Shown: positions 1-7,042, counted from the first letter of the stretch. The stretch is 13,755 bases of DNA from Acidobacteriota bacterium (GCA_005778315.1 SXOW01000165.1:1-13755); one strand, 5' to 3'. Numbers and translations are program-made. Notes: generated from the sequence alone by a model not told the origin.

Positions 1-165
1 GCCATTCAACACCTGTTCCAAGGTATGTTCAGAGTTCAACCCCAGCAGGCTATTGGCAGTAGCTAATCCGGGATCGGCGTCGAAAATGCACACCCGCGCA
101 CCGCGGTGCGCCATGGCGGGGAGGGCGGATCAGTGTAAGGGCGGGGTTGTGCACCCCAGGACGTT
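1..165 (-). pseudogene. MinD/FlhG-type P-loop ATPase remnant (5' end decayed, 3' end off the window)
   Basis: Reading the minus strand from an ATG at 114 to the window edge gives 38 open codons with no stop. They include CIFDADPGLATANSLLGL, a close match to the switch region of MinD/FlhG/ParA ATPases (typically DADLGLAN..LLGL). Members of this family need a GKGGVGKT P-loop about 20-25 residues earlier. Here the same frame meets a TGA 18 nt before the ATG. A neighbouring frame (about 125-160) reads GVHNPALTL, which aligns with GVGKTALTL, so a one-base frameshift plus loss of the Gly-Lys-Thr residues would explain both pieces. The remnant begins right where the alpha-E gene ends. The family resemblance is seen directly. 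The pseudogene status is inferred, because the rest of the gene is outside the window. The alternative is a P-loop-less protein starting at 114. Confidence 0.45.
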
Positions 166-170
166 CGTAC

Positions 171-1115
171 CTACACGACTCGGAAGAAGGTGGCGGTAAT
201 GGCTTCTCCCACCTGATTGAAACGGTGCTGCAACCCATCGATGACCTGGTGGAGGCCGCGCGCAATCGCGTCCCCAGGATCGCTGTAGTCGAGCTCGGCG
301 ACGAGCCGTCCGAGCTGCTGCTCCGCCTCGTTGCCGAAGCGTCTCAGCGGGGTGCCGGTGATCTCATGGAGCGACACCTGTGCCCGGGTGACACAGTGGT
401 GCACCGACCTGGGAAACTGGCGATCGAACAGTAGAAACGCCACGACCGACTCCCGGGACACGAGCCCGAACGTCCGTCGATACGCTTCGAAGCCGCTGGT
501 CGAGCGGAGCAGCGCGCTCCATTGGATATCGTCGACGGGTCTGCCCACGTCAGCGGCGGATGGCAGCAGGAGGAAATACTTGACGTCCAGGATGCGACTG
601 GTCTGGTCCGCCCGTTCGAGATAACGCCCAAGCCGGGTGAAGTGCCAGGCTTCCCCATGCTCCATCGTCTCGTTCTTCGTACCCTCGACCAGGTGGCTGG
701 TCCGCTGCACCTGTTGAAAGAACTCGGCCGCGTCGCGCCGCACGCGGTCGCGCGCGTCAGGCGCCGTCACGCTGAGGTAGAAGTCGTTGATTTCGCCCCA
801 CATCTCGGAGGAGATGATTTCCCTGACGGTCCGCGCGTTCTCCCTCGCCGCCGCGACACACGACACCACCGAATTCGGGTTCTGACGATCGAACGTCAGG
901 AATTCGATCACATTGGCCCGGCTGGGCCCGTCGTAGCGCCCTCGGAAGTCGGCGTGACCGCCACCGACCTGCACCATGGGATCCCACTGTTCCTCGGCGA
1001 TGCCTGACAGGTCGATCTCCAGCTTCAAATTGACGCCGACGACACGGGCCACGTTTTCGGCCCGCTCGATATAACGGCTCATCCAGTAGACCGACTCGGC
1101 CACTCGGCTCAGCAT
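171..1115 (-). CDS. Alpha-E domain protein (DUF403)
   Basis: This is a 314-residue all-alpha protein of the alpha-E (DUF403) family, at its usual full length. It opens with the family signature YWMSRYIERAEN (residues 10-21), echoed at RLGRYLERADQTSRILD (161-177). A second pair of echoes, FLTFDRQNPNSVVSCV (72-87) and FLLFDRQFPRSVHHCV (227-242), shows that the protein is an internal tandem duplication. It starts 12 nt after the stop of the ATP-grasp gene, so the two are almost certainly co-transcribed. Family knowledge: alpha-E proteins nearly always sit beside circularly permuted ATP-grasp proteins and often a transglutaminase-like protein, and comparative genomics predicts a peptide-synthesis or tagging role. 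The biochemical role is not established. The ATG at 1115 begins MLSRVAESVYW, the normal family start. Confidence 0.93.
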   Translation of the reverse strand: MLSRVAESVYWMSRYIERAENVARVVGVNLKLEIDLSGIAEEQWDPMVQVGGGHADFRGRYDGPSRANVIEFLTFDRQNPNSVVSCVAAARENARTVREIISSEMWGEINDFYLSVTAPDARDRVRRDAAEFFQQVQRTSHLVEGTKNETMEHGEAWHFTRLGRYLERADQTSRILDVKYFLLLPSAADVGRPVDDIQWSALLRSTSGFEAYRRTFGLVSRESVVAFLLFDRQFPRSVHHCVTRAQVSLHEITGTPLRRFGNEAEQQLGRLVAELDYSDPGDAIARGLHQVIDGLQHRFNQVGEAITATFFRVV

Positions 1116-1127
1116 GCTGACACCAGG

Positions 1128-2558
1128 CTACGCGAGCACCCATGTATCTTTGCTGCCGCCGCCCTGGGACGAATTGACGACGAGCGACCCCTCCTGCAGC
1201 GCGACCCGGGTCAGACCGCCGGGAAGCACGAACGGCTCGTTGCCATACAGGATGTAGGGGCGCAGATCCACGTGCCGTCCCGCGAACCCGTTATCGACAC
1301 GGATCGGCACCCGCGACAAGCCGAGGGTCGGTTGCGCGATGTAGTTGCGCGGCTCAGCCGTGATCCGGGCCTTGAACTCTTCGCGCTCGGCCGCGCTGGC
1401 ATGCGGCCCGACCAGCATCCCGTATCCACCAGATTCGTTGGCGGCCTTCACCACCAATTGGTCCAGGTGCTCGAGGACGTACTTCCGATCGGACTCGCGC
1501 CAGCAGAGATACGTCGGGACGTTGGGCAGAATGGCGGCCTCGTCCAGGTAATACCGGATCATCTCGGGAACATAGGCGTACACCACCTTGTCATCCGCTA
1601 CACCAGTGCCTGGGGCGTTGACCAGCGCGAGCCGCCCCGCGCGATAGACGTCCATGAGGCCGGGCACGCCGAGGACCGACTCGGAACGGAAGCAGGTGGG
1701 GTCAAGGAAATCGTCGTCGATCCGACGATAGAGCACGTCTACCGGCTCCAGCCCACGCGTGGTGCGCATGTTGAGGAGGCCATCCGATACGACCAGGTCA
1801 CGGCCCTCCACAAGTTCGACACCCATCTGTTGCGCCAGAAACGAGTGCTCGAAGTATGCGGAGTTGTACACGCCCGGTGTGAGGACCGCCACGCTGATCC
1901 GCGCCGCGCGTCTCGGCGCCACCTCCTCCAGCATCCGCAGCAACCGCCCCGGGTAGTCGACGACTGGGCGAACTCGAAGACCCTCGAAGACCGTTGGAAA
2001 GGTCTGTTTCATGACGGCGCGGTTCTCCAGCACGTAGGACACGCCGGAAGGGCACCGCAGATTGTCTTCGAGGACGTAAATGGTGCCGTCGCGGTCGCGG
2101 ACCAAGTCCGACCCGGTGATGTGACACCAGACACCGCCGGGAGGATTCAACCCGACACACTGACGCCGAAATCCCTGAGACGAGTGCACGACCTCGGCGG
2201 GCACCACCCCGTCTCGCACGATCCGCTGCTCGTGGTAGATGTCGTCGATGAACTGGTTCAGCGCGCGGATGCGTTGCTGCAGGCCGCTCTCGATCAGCGC
2301 CCAGTCGGTACGCGAGACAATGCGGGGGATGATGTCGAACGGGAAGATACGTTCCGAGCTGGGTTCCTCCCCGTAGACGTTGAACGTAATACCCATTCGG
2401 AGCAGGGCACGTTCGGCCGCCTGATGGCGTCGGGTCAGTTCGCCGTCGGAGAGGGCCTCGATGCGCTCGACCAGCTCCCGAGCTTCGGGCCTCGGCGACC
2501 CGTCATCCAAGAACAGTTCGTCGTAGAAACCGTCGGTACTGTAGGCGTCGAACCGCAT
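1128..2558 (-). CDS. Circularly permuted type 2 ATP-grasp protein (DUF404/DUF407)
   Basis: This 476-residue protein is full length for the family. The permuted ATP-grasp motifs appear in order: LEDNLRCPSGVSYVLENR (163-180), DVLYRRIDDDFLDP (274-287), VVKAANESGGYGMLVGP (369-385, nucleotide-binding Lys and Gly-rich loop), HVDLRPYILYG (429-439) and VVNSSQGGGSKDTWVL (460-475). ATP-grasp enzymes join a carboxylate to an amine or thiol through an acylphosphate. This subfamily is predicted to be a peptide amidoligase, but substrate and product are unknown. The alpha-E gene follows within 12 nt. The secreted-protein gene upstream ends 89 nt before it, with a stem-loop between, so the pair may have its own promoter. 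No strong ribosome-binding site precedes the ATG at 2558, but MRFDAY and the following residues fit a normal N-terminus. Confidence 0.93.
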   Translation of the reverse strand: MRFDAYSTDGFYDELFLDDGSPRPEARELVERIEALSDGELTRRHQAAERALLRMGITFNVYGEEPSSERIFPFDIIPRIVSRTDWALIESGLQQRIRALNQFIDDIYHEQRIVRDGVVPAEVVHSSQGFRRQCVGLNPPGGVWCHITGSDLVRDRDGTIYVLEDNLRCPSGVSYVLENRAVMKQTFPTVFEGLRVRPVVDYPGRLLRMLEEVAPRRAARISVAVLTPGVYNSAYFEHSFLAQQMGVELVEGRDLVVSDGLLNMRTTRGLEPVDVLYRRIDDDFLDPTCFRSESVLGVPGLMDVYRAGRLALVNAPGTGVADDKVVYAYVPEMIRYYLDEAAILPNVPTYLCWRESDRKYVLEHLDQLVVKAANESGGYGMLVGPHASAAEREEFKARITAEPRNYIAQPTLGLSRVPIRVDNGFAGRHVDLRPYILYGNEPFVLPGGLTRVALQEGSLVVNSSQGGGSKDTWVLA

Positions 2559-2582
2559 GCGCTAGCTGGCCCGGCTTCGTCC

Positions 2583-2601
2583 CCGAGCCGCCGCAGCTCG
2601 G
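2583..2601 (-). terminator. GC-rich stem-loop between secreted-protein and ATP-grasp genes
   Basis: CCGAGC (2583-2588) and GCTCGG (2596-2601) form a perfect 6-bp stem with a 7-nt loop, 47 nt past the stop of the upstream minus-strand gene and 25 nt before the next start codon. There is no T-run after it in the minus direction, so it is at best a weak terminator or pause site. It could also be a chance GC-rich hairpin. Confidence 0.25.
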
Positions 2602-2647
2602 CGACAGGCCGTCTGGTGTTCGCCCATGGTGCTCGCTCTAGGACCCA

Positions 2648-3751
2648 TTACCTGGGCACATCGGACTCGCCGCGCGCGTCGGCCTCCAGCACCCTCGCTC
2701 CGCGCAGGATGCCTCCGAAGGAGTAGTTCGCTTCGTGGCAGGCATACTCGTAGACCTTGTCGTTCGTGGCGGGCCACACATACTCGCCACTCCAGGGAGC
2801 CTCCCACACCGCCGGGTCCTCTACGGTGAACTGATACAACAACGTGTCGGCGTCCATCGGCGTGAACCGCTCCACGACGTGCAGGTTCCGAGACGCCTGC
2901 CCCAGCGACGGAGCATCGGCGAAGTTGGTGGTGTCGACCACGAGGGTGTCTCCCTCCCAGTGGCCAACCGAATCGCCCAACCACATGCGGATGTCCGACG
3001 CCACATGTTCCTGGTTCATCCGGATGATGCGGGCGTCATGCACCATCTCGACCAGGATCATGATGGTGTCGTCACTCTGGACGATCCGCTTCAGGTTGTT
3101 GTAGAGCACCGGTAACATCGGCGGTCCGGCGGTAGACCCGAACCCCATGAGACACCGTTCCGCATGTGGCCGGATTTCGGGATCGTCATAAGGACCCGGT
3201 GCGTCCAGGTCGTCGTCCAACCACCAGGCGGTGCCGGTATTCGGGCGGTCAAACGCCGCCAAGGACGCCATCAAGGCCTGAGCCTCTGGGGTCAAACCCG
3301 GACGCCTGCCATTCGGCGGGTCGACGATGATGGAGGTGCGGAACTGGCCGTCGATGCGAAATCCTGACTGACCGAAATCCATCCAGAACGAATTGTACCC
3401 GCCAACGTTGCCGGCAGCCCCGCTGGATCCGTCGCCCCCGACGGGCGGAGCTTCCCTCGGCGCCCCGCCCTCCACATTCCGTTCGTCGGGGATATTGAAG
3501 AGCCCCTCCAGTGAACTGGCTTGGGCCGCAAGGGTTGCCGCCTCCTCGTCGGTCAAGACCAACTGGTCGCCCAGCTCGACCGGCCGCTGGAGCGGGGTCA
3601 GCGTCGCGATGTCGTAGGTTCCCGACAGGTCCGGTCGACCGTCGGGGCGCCGCGGGATATCGGCGTTCGGCGCCTGCGCGTAGGCGAGTGTCCCCGAGAC
3701 CGCACAGGTGAGTGTCAAGGCGCCGAGCTGCAACCGGCGTCGATTCCGCAT
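2648..3751 (-). CDS. Secreted protein of the Acidobacteria 'PDGRPDLSGTY' family, function unknown
   Basis: This is a 367-residue exported protein. An Arg-rich start (MRNRRR), a hydrophobic stretch and an Ala-x-Ala site near residue 25 form a signal peptide. The mature protein opens with RRPDGRPDLSGTYD (34-47). It later carries ERCLMGFGSTAGPPMLP (198-214), VEMVHDARIIRM (234-245), WLGDSVGHWEGDTLVVDTTNF (257-277) and a C-terminal YEYACHEANYSFGGIL (334-349). These are the recurrent blocks of a large paralogous family in Acidobacteriota that has no assigned function. I chose the ATG at 3751 over an upstream in-frame ATG at 3808 because GGAGGT (3756-3761) lies 5 nt before it and the signal peptide starts there. 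The gene is divergent from copC. The two conserved Cys residues (200 and 338) could form a disulfide, which is inference. Confidence 0.85.
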   Translation of the reverse strand: MRNRRRLQLGALTLTCAVSGTLAYAQAPNADIPRRPDGRPDLSGTYDIATLTPLQRPVELGDQLVLTDEEAATLAAQASSLEGLFNIPDERNVEGGAPREAPPVGGDGSSGAAGNVGGYNSFWMDFGQSGFRIDGQFRTSIIVDPPNGRRPGLTPEAQALMASLAAFDRPNTGTAWWLDDDLDAPGPYDDPEIRPHAERCLMGFGSTAGPPMLPVLYNNLKRIVQSDDTIMILVEMVHDARIIRMNQEHVASDIRMWLGDSVGHWEGDTLVVDTTNFADAPSLGQASRNLHVVERFTPMDADTLLYQFTVEDPAVWEAPWSGEYVWPATNDKVYEYACHEANYSFGGILRGARVLEADARGESDVPR

Positions 3752-3805
3752 GCACACCTCCATTGGGCGCGAACTGCGCTTGGGATCCTCGGTCACCCAC
3801 GGCGG

Positions 3806-3844
3806 CACGCGACGGGATCCACTCCCACGTGAGTGTATCGCGTG
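3806..3844. repeat. Nested inverted repeat in the divergent promoter region
   Basis: In the 225-bp gap between the divergent secreted-protein and copC genes, CACGCGA (3806-3812) is perfectly complementary to TCGCGTG (3838-3844). Inside it, CACTC (3820-3824) pairs with GAGTG (3831-3835). Together they make a 7-bp outer and a 5-bp inner stem. The symmetry could be an operator acting on either gene or an RNA stem-loop in a leader. The rest of the gap (3752-3976) shows no convincing -35/-10 pair. Confidence 0.4.
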
Positions 3845-3976
3845 GCGCGGCGCATCGCTACCATCGCGACGTCATCGGTCACACCGGACGCAATGGTTGA
3901 GTTCCCAGTGTCACGAGCGCGCTTGTGCGGTAACCTGTACGCGACGACACGACGCGTGCACAGCAGGAGCAGATCC

Positions 3977-4348
3977 ATGAACTTTCGACCTTACACGTTG
4001 GCCGCAACCACACTACTCGTCGCCCTTGCCGCTGCGGTGACGGTGTCCGCGCACATGGCCTACTCGAAGAGCATGCCGGCAAAAGACGCCGCGCTGACCC
4101 AGTCTCCGGATCATCTGCAGGTCTGGTTCACCCAAGACCCTGAACCCGCGCTGAGTCTGCTCTCCCTCGAGGGTCCGAACGGCGAAATCCCCCTGGGGCA
4201 AACGACGGTGGGTGACGAGAAGTCCTTGGTAGCCGACGTCCCGGCACCTCTGGCGCCAGGCACCTACACGGTCAAATGGCGATCGGCCGGTGACGACGGG
4301 CACGTACAACGGGGCGACTTCGCATTTTCAATTCGCGCAGCCGAATAG
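3977..4348 (+). CDS. copC: CopC-family periplasmic copper-binding protein
   Basis: This is a 123-residue precursor. A hydrophobic signal peptide ends ...VSA at residue 25, so the mature protein would begin with His26. CopC proteins bind Cu(II) through the free N-terminal His plus an Asp and a His in a C-terminal D-x-H motif. Both parts are visible here: His26 and Asp107-Gly-His109, followed by the usual GDFAFSI strand. The remainder (SMPAKDAALTQSP, LQVWFTQDPEPA, LAPGTYTVKWRS) is typical of the CopC beta-barrel. The ATG at 3977 has AGGAG (3965-3969) 7 nt upstream and opens the signal peptide, so the longer reading frame from 3833 is rejected. Expected role: copper carriage or buffering in the periplasm. 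No CopD, copper oxidase or CopZ gene is in the window. Confidence 0.88.
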   Translation: MNFRPYTLAATTLLVALAAAVTVSAHMAYSKSMPAKDAALTQSPDHLQVWFTQDPEPALSLLSLEGPNGEIPLGQTTVGDEKSLVADVPAPLAPGTYTVKWRSAGDDGHVQRGDFAFSIRAAE

Positions 4349-4350
4349 TC

Positions 4351-4366
4351 CCGGGAGGCCCCCCGG
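4351..4366. terminator. Weak GC hairpin between converging CopC-fold genes
   Basis: CCGGG (4351-4355) and CCCGG (4362-4366) form a 5-bp stem with a 6-nt loop, starting 2 nt after the copC stop in the 62-nt gap between two converging genes. There is no T-run on either strand. Position favours a transcription-ending role, but the structure alone is weak. Confidence 0.22.
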
Positions 4367-4410
4367 AGTCTCAAGGGGTCGTACGCGAGCGCGGCGCAGG
4401 AGCGGACGCG

Positions 4411-4812
4411 TCAGCGGGGCGGCGTCTGAACGGTGAACGCCACGGTCCCGGTCTGCCTCGTCCCGTCGGCGCCGACGACGGTCCAGGTCATCGTCCACTC
4501 GCCGTTTGGCATCGGGCCCGTGACGCGCCCCATGAGGTCGTTCTCCCCCATCGTATGGAGTCCCTCGATTTTGGCGCGATTGCCAGGCCCCGAGAGCTCC
4601 AGGGTGCTGTGCTCGAGGGGCGCCGCGGTATCAAACCAGACCCGCACGGTGCGGACGGGGCCGTCAAGCGTGGCGCCGTCCTCGGGCGTGCTGCCCGCCA
4701 GGGTCATCTGGGCCGAAGCCGACCCGGCCAACAGCGCACCCGCCATGGCCAGCGCGAGCGCCCTGCGGGCGGCGGCAGGCGCCGCTCCGTCCCGCGTCAA
4801 TCTGAACTGCAT
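4411..4812 (-). CDS. CopC-like secreted protein with degenerate copper site
   Basis: This 133-residue precursor has an Arg-rich N-terminus and a hydrophobic signal peptide ending ASA at residue 34. The mature part shows the CopC fold: STPEDGATLDGPV (41-53), VRVWFDTAAPLE, the NGEWTMTWTVVGADG strand (103-117) and GTVAFTV (122-128). Two of the three CopC copper ligands are gone: the mature N-terminus is Gln-Met where copC has His, and D-x-H reads Asp116-Gly-Thr118. It may bind Cu(I) through Met, bind no metal, or be a structural partner; all three are inference. AGGAAGG (4821-4827) sits 8 nt before the ATG at 4812. It follows the P5C dehydrogenase gene by 45 nt on the same strand and converges on copC. 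Confidence 0.82.
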   Translation of the reverse strand: MQFRLTRDGAAPAAARRALALAMAGALLAGSASAQMTLAGSTPEDGATLDGPVRTVRVWFDTAAPLEHSTLELSGPGNRAKIEGLHTMGENDLMGRVTGPMPNGEWTMTWTVVGADGTRQTGTVAFTVQTPPR

Positions 4813-4857
4813 ACGTACACCCTTCCTGTCTGTCGAATGCCGGTGTGCTCGCGCTGA

Positions 4858-6501
4858 CTACGGTTCCCGCATGTGCGGGTCGCGATACTCGCGCGACGGT
4901 GCGAACGTTTCCTTGGTCGTGCGGGGGCTCACCCACCGCAGCAAGTTCTGGGCAGTGCCGGCCTTGTCGTTGGTACCGGAGGCTCGCGAGCCGCCGAATG
5001 GCTGCTGCCCGACGACGGCGCCCGTCGGTTTGTCGTTGATGTAGAAGTTGCCTGCGGCATGCTGCAGCGTCGAGGAGGCCTGGATAATAGCGTTTCTGTC
5101 CCGCGCAAAGATCGCCCCGGTCAACGCGTATGGCGAGGTTCGGTCACACAACGTGAGGGTCTCCGCGTAGTCCTGGTCCTGGTAGACGTAGACGGTCAAG
5201 ACGGGCCCGAACAACTCGGTCTCCATCGTCACATAGTGGGGGTCGTGCGCCTGGATGATGGTGGGCGAGATGAAATAACCGGTGGTGTCGTCACAGACGC
5301 CGCCGCAGACGATCTCCGCGTTGGGGGCCGCTCTGGCCTCGCCGATGGCCGCCGAGAGCTTGGTGAACGCGGCCTGGTCGATAACCGCTCCCATGAAGTT
5401 TGTGAAATCGGCCACATCGCCGTAAGAGATCGCCTCGACCTCGGCCACGAGCCGGTCCCGCAGGTCCGGCCAGAGGCTGGCCGGAATATACGTGCGGCTC
5501 GCGGCACTGCACTTCTGCCCCTGGTATTCGAACGCCCCGCGGATCAGCATCGCCGCGAGTTCGTCCGCGTCGGCCGACGGGTGCGCGAACACAAAGCCCT
5601 TGCCACCGGTTTCGCCGACAATCCGAGGGTAGTTCTTGTACCCGGCAATGTTCGCCCCTACCGAGCGCCACATGCGTTGAAACACGGGGGTGCTTCCGGT
5701 GAAGTGCACCCCGGCCAGATCCGGGTGCGCCATCGCCGGGTCGCCAATCTGAGCCCCGCCACCCGGGACCAGATTGATGACCCCCGGCGGGAGGCCCGCG
5801 TCTTCGAGCAGTTTCATCAGCCAGTAGGCGGAAAACACCGAGGTGGAGGCTGGCTTCCAGACCACCGTATTGCCCATGAGCGCCGGCGCCGTGGGTAAAT
5901 TGCCGGCGATCGACGTGAAGTTGAAGGGGGTCACCGCGAACACAAACCCCTCGAGCGCGCGGTACTCCACGACGTTCCACATACCGGGCGCGCTCCGGGG
6001 CTGTTGCGCGTAGATCTCTGGCAGGTACGAGACATTGAACCGCCAGAAGTCGATCAGTTCGCACGCGGCATCAATCTCTGCCTGGAACGCGGTCTTGCTC
6101 TGGTTCAGCATGGTGGCCGCGTTCAGTACCTGTCGATACCGACCCGCGAGCAGCTCTGCTGCCTTCAAGAAAATGGCCGCCCGGGACTCCCATGGCATCG
6201 CGCTCCAGCCGGGACGCGCCGCGGCCGCGGCGGCAATCGCTTGGTGCACCGTATCCGTACTTCCGCAGTGGTAGGTGCCCAGCTGTCGGCGATGGTCGTG
6301 CGGCACGATACAGGTGCCGAGATCCCCCGTGGTCACATCGCGGCCGCCAATGACCAGCGGGATCTGCAGCGAGCTGCGGTCGAACAGGCCGAGCTGCGCC
6401 TTGAGGGCCGCCTTCTCGGGAGACCCGGGCGCATAGGTGAGCACCGGCTCATTGCGAGCGGCAGGGACCGTGACACGGGCGTTGTTCATGGTGACGCGCA
6501 T
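4858..6501 (-). CDS. pruA: L-glutamate gamma-semialdehyde dehydrogenase (1-pyrroline-5-carboxylate dehydrogenase), group 1
   Basis: This enzyme oxidises glutamate-gamma-semialdehyde to glutamate with NAD+, the second step of proline (and ornithine/arginine) catabolism, in the cytoplasm. The 547-residue length and motifs fit the eukaryote/Bacteroidota-like group 1 enzyme, not the C-terminal domain of PutA. Visible aldehyde dehydrogenase landmarks are TPFNFTSIAGNLP (191-203, Asn194), NTVVWKPAS (211-219, Lys216), HFTGST (266-271), GETGGK with Glu297, and GQKCSAASRTY with catalytic Cys331. The C-terminus has ELFGPVLTVYVY, then YINDKPTGAVVGQQPFGGSR. The start is ATG at 6501 or possibly the in-frame ATG at 6489; neither has an ideally spaced ribosome-binding site. 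No proline dehydrogenase gene is in the window, so the partner lies elsewhere. It is 65 nt behind the membrane-protein gene on the same strand. Confidence 0.95.
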   Translation of the reverse strand: MRVTMNNARVTVPAARNEPVLTYAPGSPEKAALKAQLGLFDRSSLQIPLVIGGRDVTTGDLGTCIVPHDHRRQLGTYHCGSTDTVHQAIAAAAAARPGWSAMPWESRAAIFLKAAELLAGRYRQVLNAATMLNQSKTAFQAEIDAACELIDFWRFNVSYLPEIYAQQPRSAPGMWNVVEYRALEGFVFAVTPFNFTSIAGNLPTAPALMGNTVVWKPASTSVFSAYWLMKLLEDAGLPPGVINLVPGGGAQIGDPAMAHPDLAGVHFTGSTPVFQRMWRSVGANIAGYKNYPRIVGETGGKGFVFAHPSADADELAAMLIRGAFEYQGQKCSAASRTYIPASLWPDLRDRLVAEVEAISYGDVADFTNFMGAVIDQAAFTKLSAAIGEARAAPNAEIVCGGVCDDTTGYFISPTIIQAHDPHYVTMETELFGPVLTVYVYQDQDYAETLTLCDRTSPYALTGAIFARDRNAIIQASSTLQHAAGNFYINDKPTGAVVGQQPFGGSRASGTNDKAGTAQNLLRWVSPRTTKETFAPSREYRDPHMREP

Positions 6502-6566
6502 TCTTCCACACCATCCGCAGGACAGCCAGGCGTCGGTGTCTCACGCCGCGCCTCGCCGAGCTAACC

Positions 6567-6983
6567 TTAGGGCGCCCAGTACCCGAGCACCAACCCGAAG
6601 GCGACCCCGACGAGGCCGCCGACGATCGGAAGCGCCGCGGTCACGAGCGTCAACCGTCGGGCCGCCGACCCGGTGCCTGACGGGAGCGCGGCCATCGCCT
6701 GCGTACCAGCCACCGCCCCAATCGGGACCACGCTGCCCCAGAGCCCGGTGGCGCACCACGGGCAATCGGGCCGACCTGCCGTCTGGATGTTGCAATGCTC
6801 GGCAGCCGTCAGCCAGAACGCTTCACAGCCGCACGCGAAGATCAGGTCGCAGAGATCGAGAAACAGCACGCTGGTGGCACCAAGCCCCACGACGAGAATC
6901 GCCCAACGGACGCGCATAGACGGCGCTGCGTTCACGTTCACGAGCGCCGTGTCCCCACGCGGCACGGAGCGAGGCACGGTCAA
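6567..6983 (-). CDS. Small membrane protein with a six-cysteine segment, unknown function
   Basis: I do not recognise a named family. The 138-residue product has about three hydrophobic segments (roughly 27-45, 80-98 and 111-135). Between the first two is a Cys-rich stretch with cysteines at 45, 51, 53, 64, 74 and 77 and His63: CDLIFACGC, then EHCNIQ, then DCPWC. The closing C-P-W-C is a redox- or metal-type CxxC. The start is TTG at 6983, with GAGG 8 nt upstream and a strong promoter whose expected transcript begins about 24 nt before it. A shorter form from the ATG at 6917 begins right at the first membrane segment but lacks a ribosome-binding site. It lies upstream of the P5C dehydrogenase gene and may be co-transcribed with it. 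Metal binding or disulfide exchange is only inference. Confidence 0.7.
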   Translation of the reverse strand: MTVPRSVPRGDTALVNVNAAPSMRVRWAILVVGLGATSVLFLDLCDLIFACGCEAFWLTAAEHCNIQTAGRPDCPWCATGLWGSVVPIGAVAGTQAMAALPSGTGSAARRLTLVTAALPIVGGLVGVAFGLVLGYWAP

Positions 6984-7013
6984 CCCCCCATCCTCATCAA
7001 GATCAAGGGCCCA

Positions 7014-7042
7014 ATTATCGCCGTGGGCGACACGGGTGGCAA
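7014..7042 (-). promoter_or_regulatory. Sigma-70 type promoter for the Cys-rich membrane protein
   Basis: On the minus strand TTGCCA (7042-7037, five of six consensus bases) and GATAAT (7019-7014, five of six) are separated by exactly 17 nt. Transcription would start near 7007, leaving a short leader with GAGG before the TTG start at 6983. It is one of the two best promoter-like sequences in the window. Confidence 0.6.

Noticed and set aside
1272..2726. 484-codon open frame antisense to the ATP-grasp gene
   Set aside because: It is a shadow frame: the minus-strand protein here has all ATP-grasp motifs, while this frame has none and runs across the neighbouring intergenic region.
3833..3976. 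48-residue N-terminal extension of CopC
   Set aside because: The extension has no CopC or export character. The ATG at 3977 has an AGGAG at good spacing and begins a standard signal peptide.
6502..6566. Hairpin GGCGT...ACGCC before the P5C dehydrogenase gene
   Set aside because: A 5-bp stem with a 9-nt loop in GC-rich sequence is expected by chance; there is no T-run or conserved leader feature.
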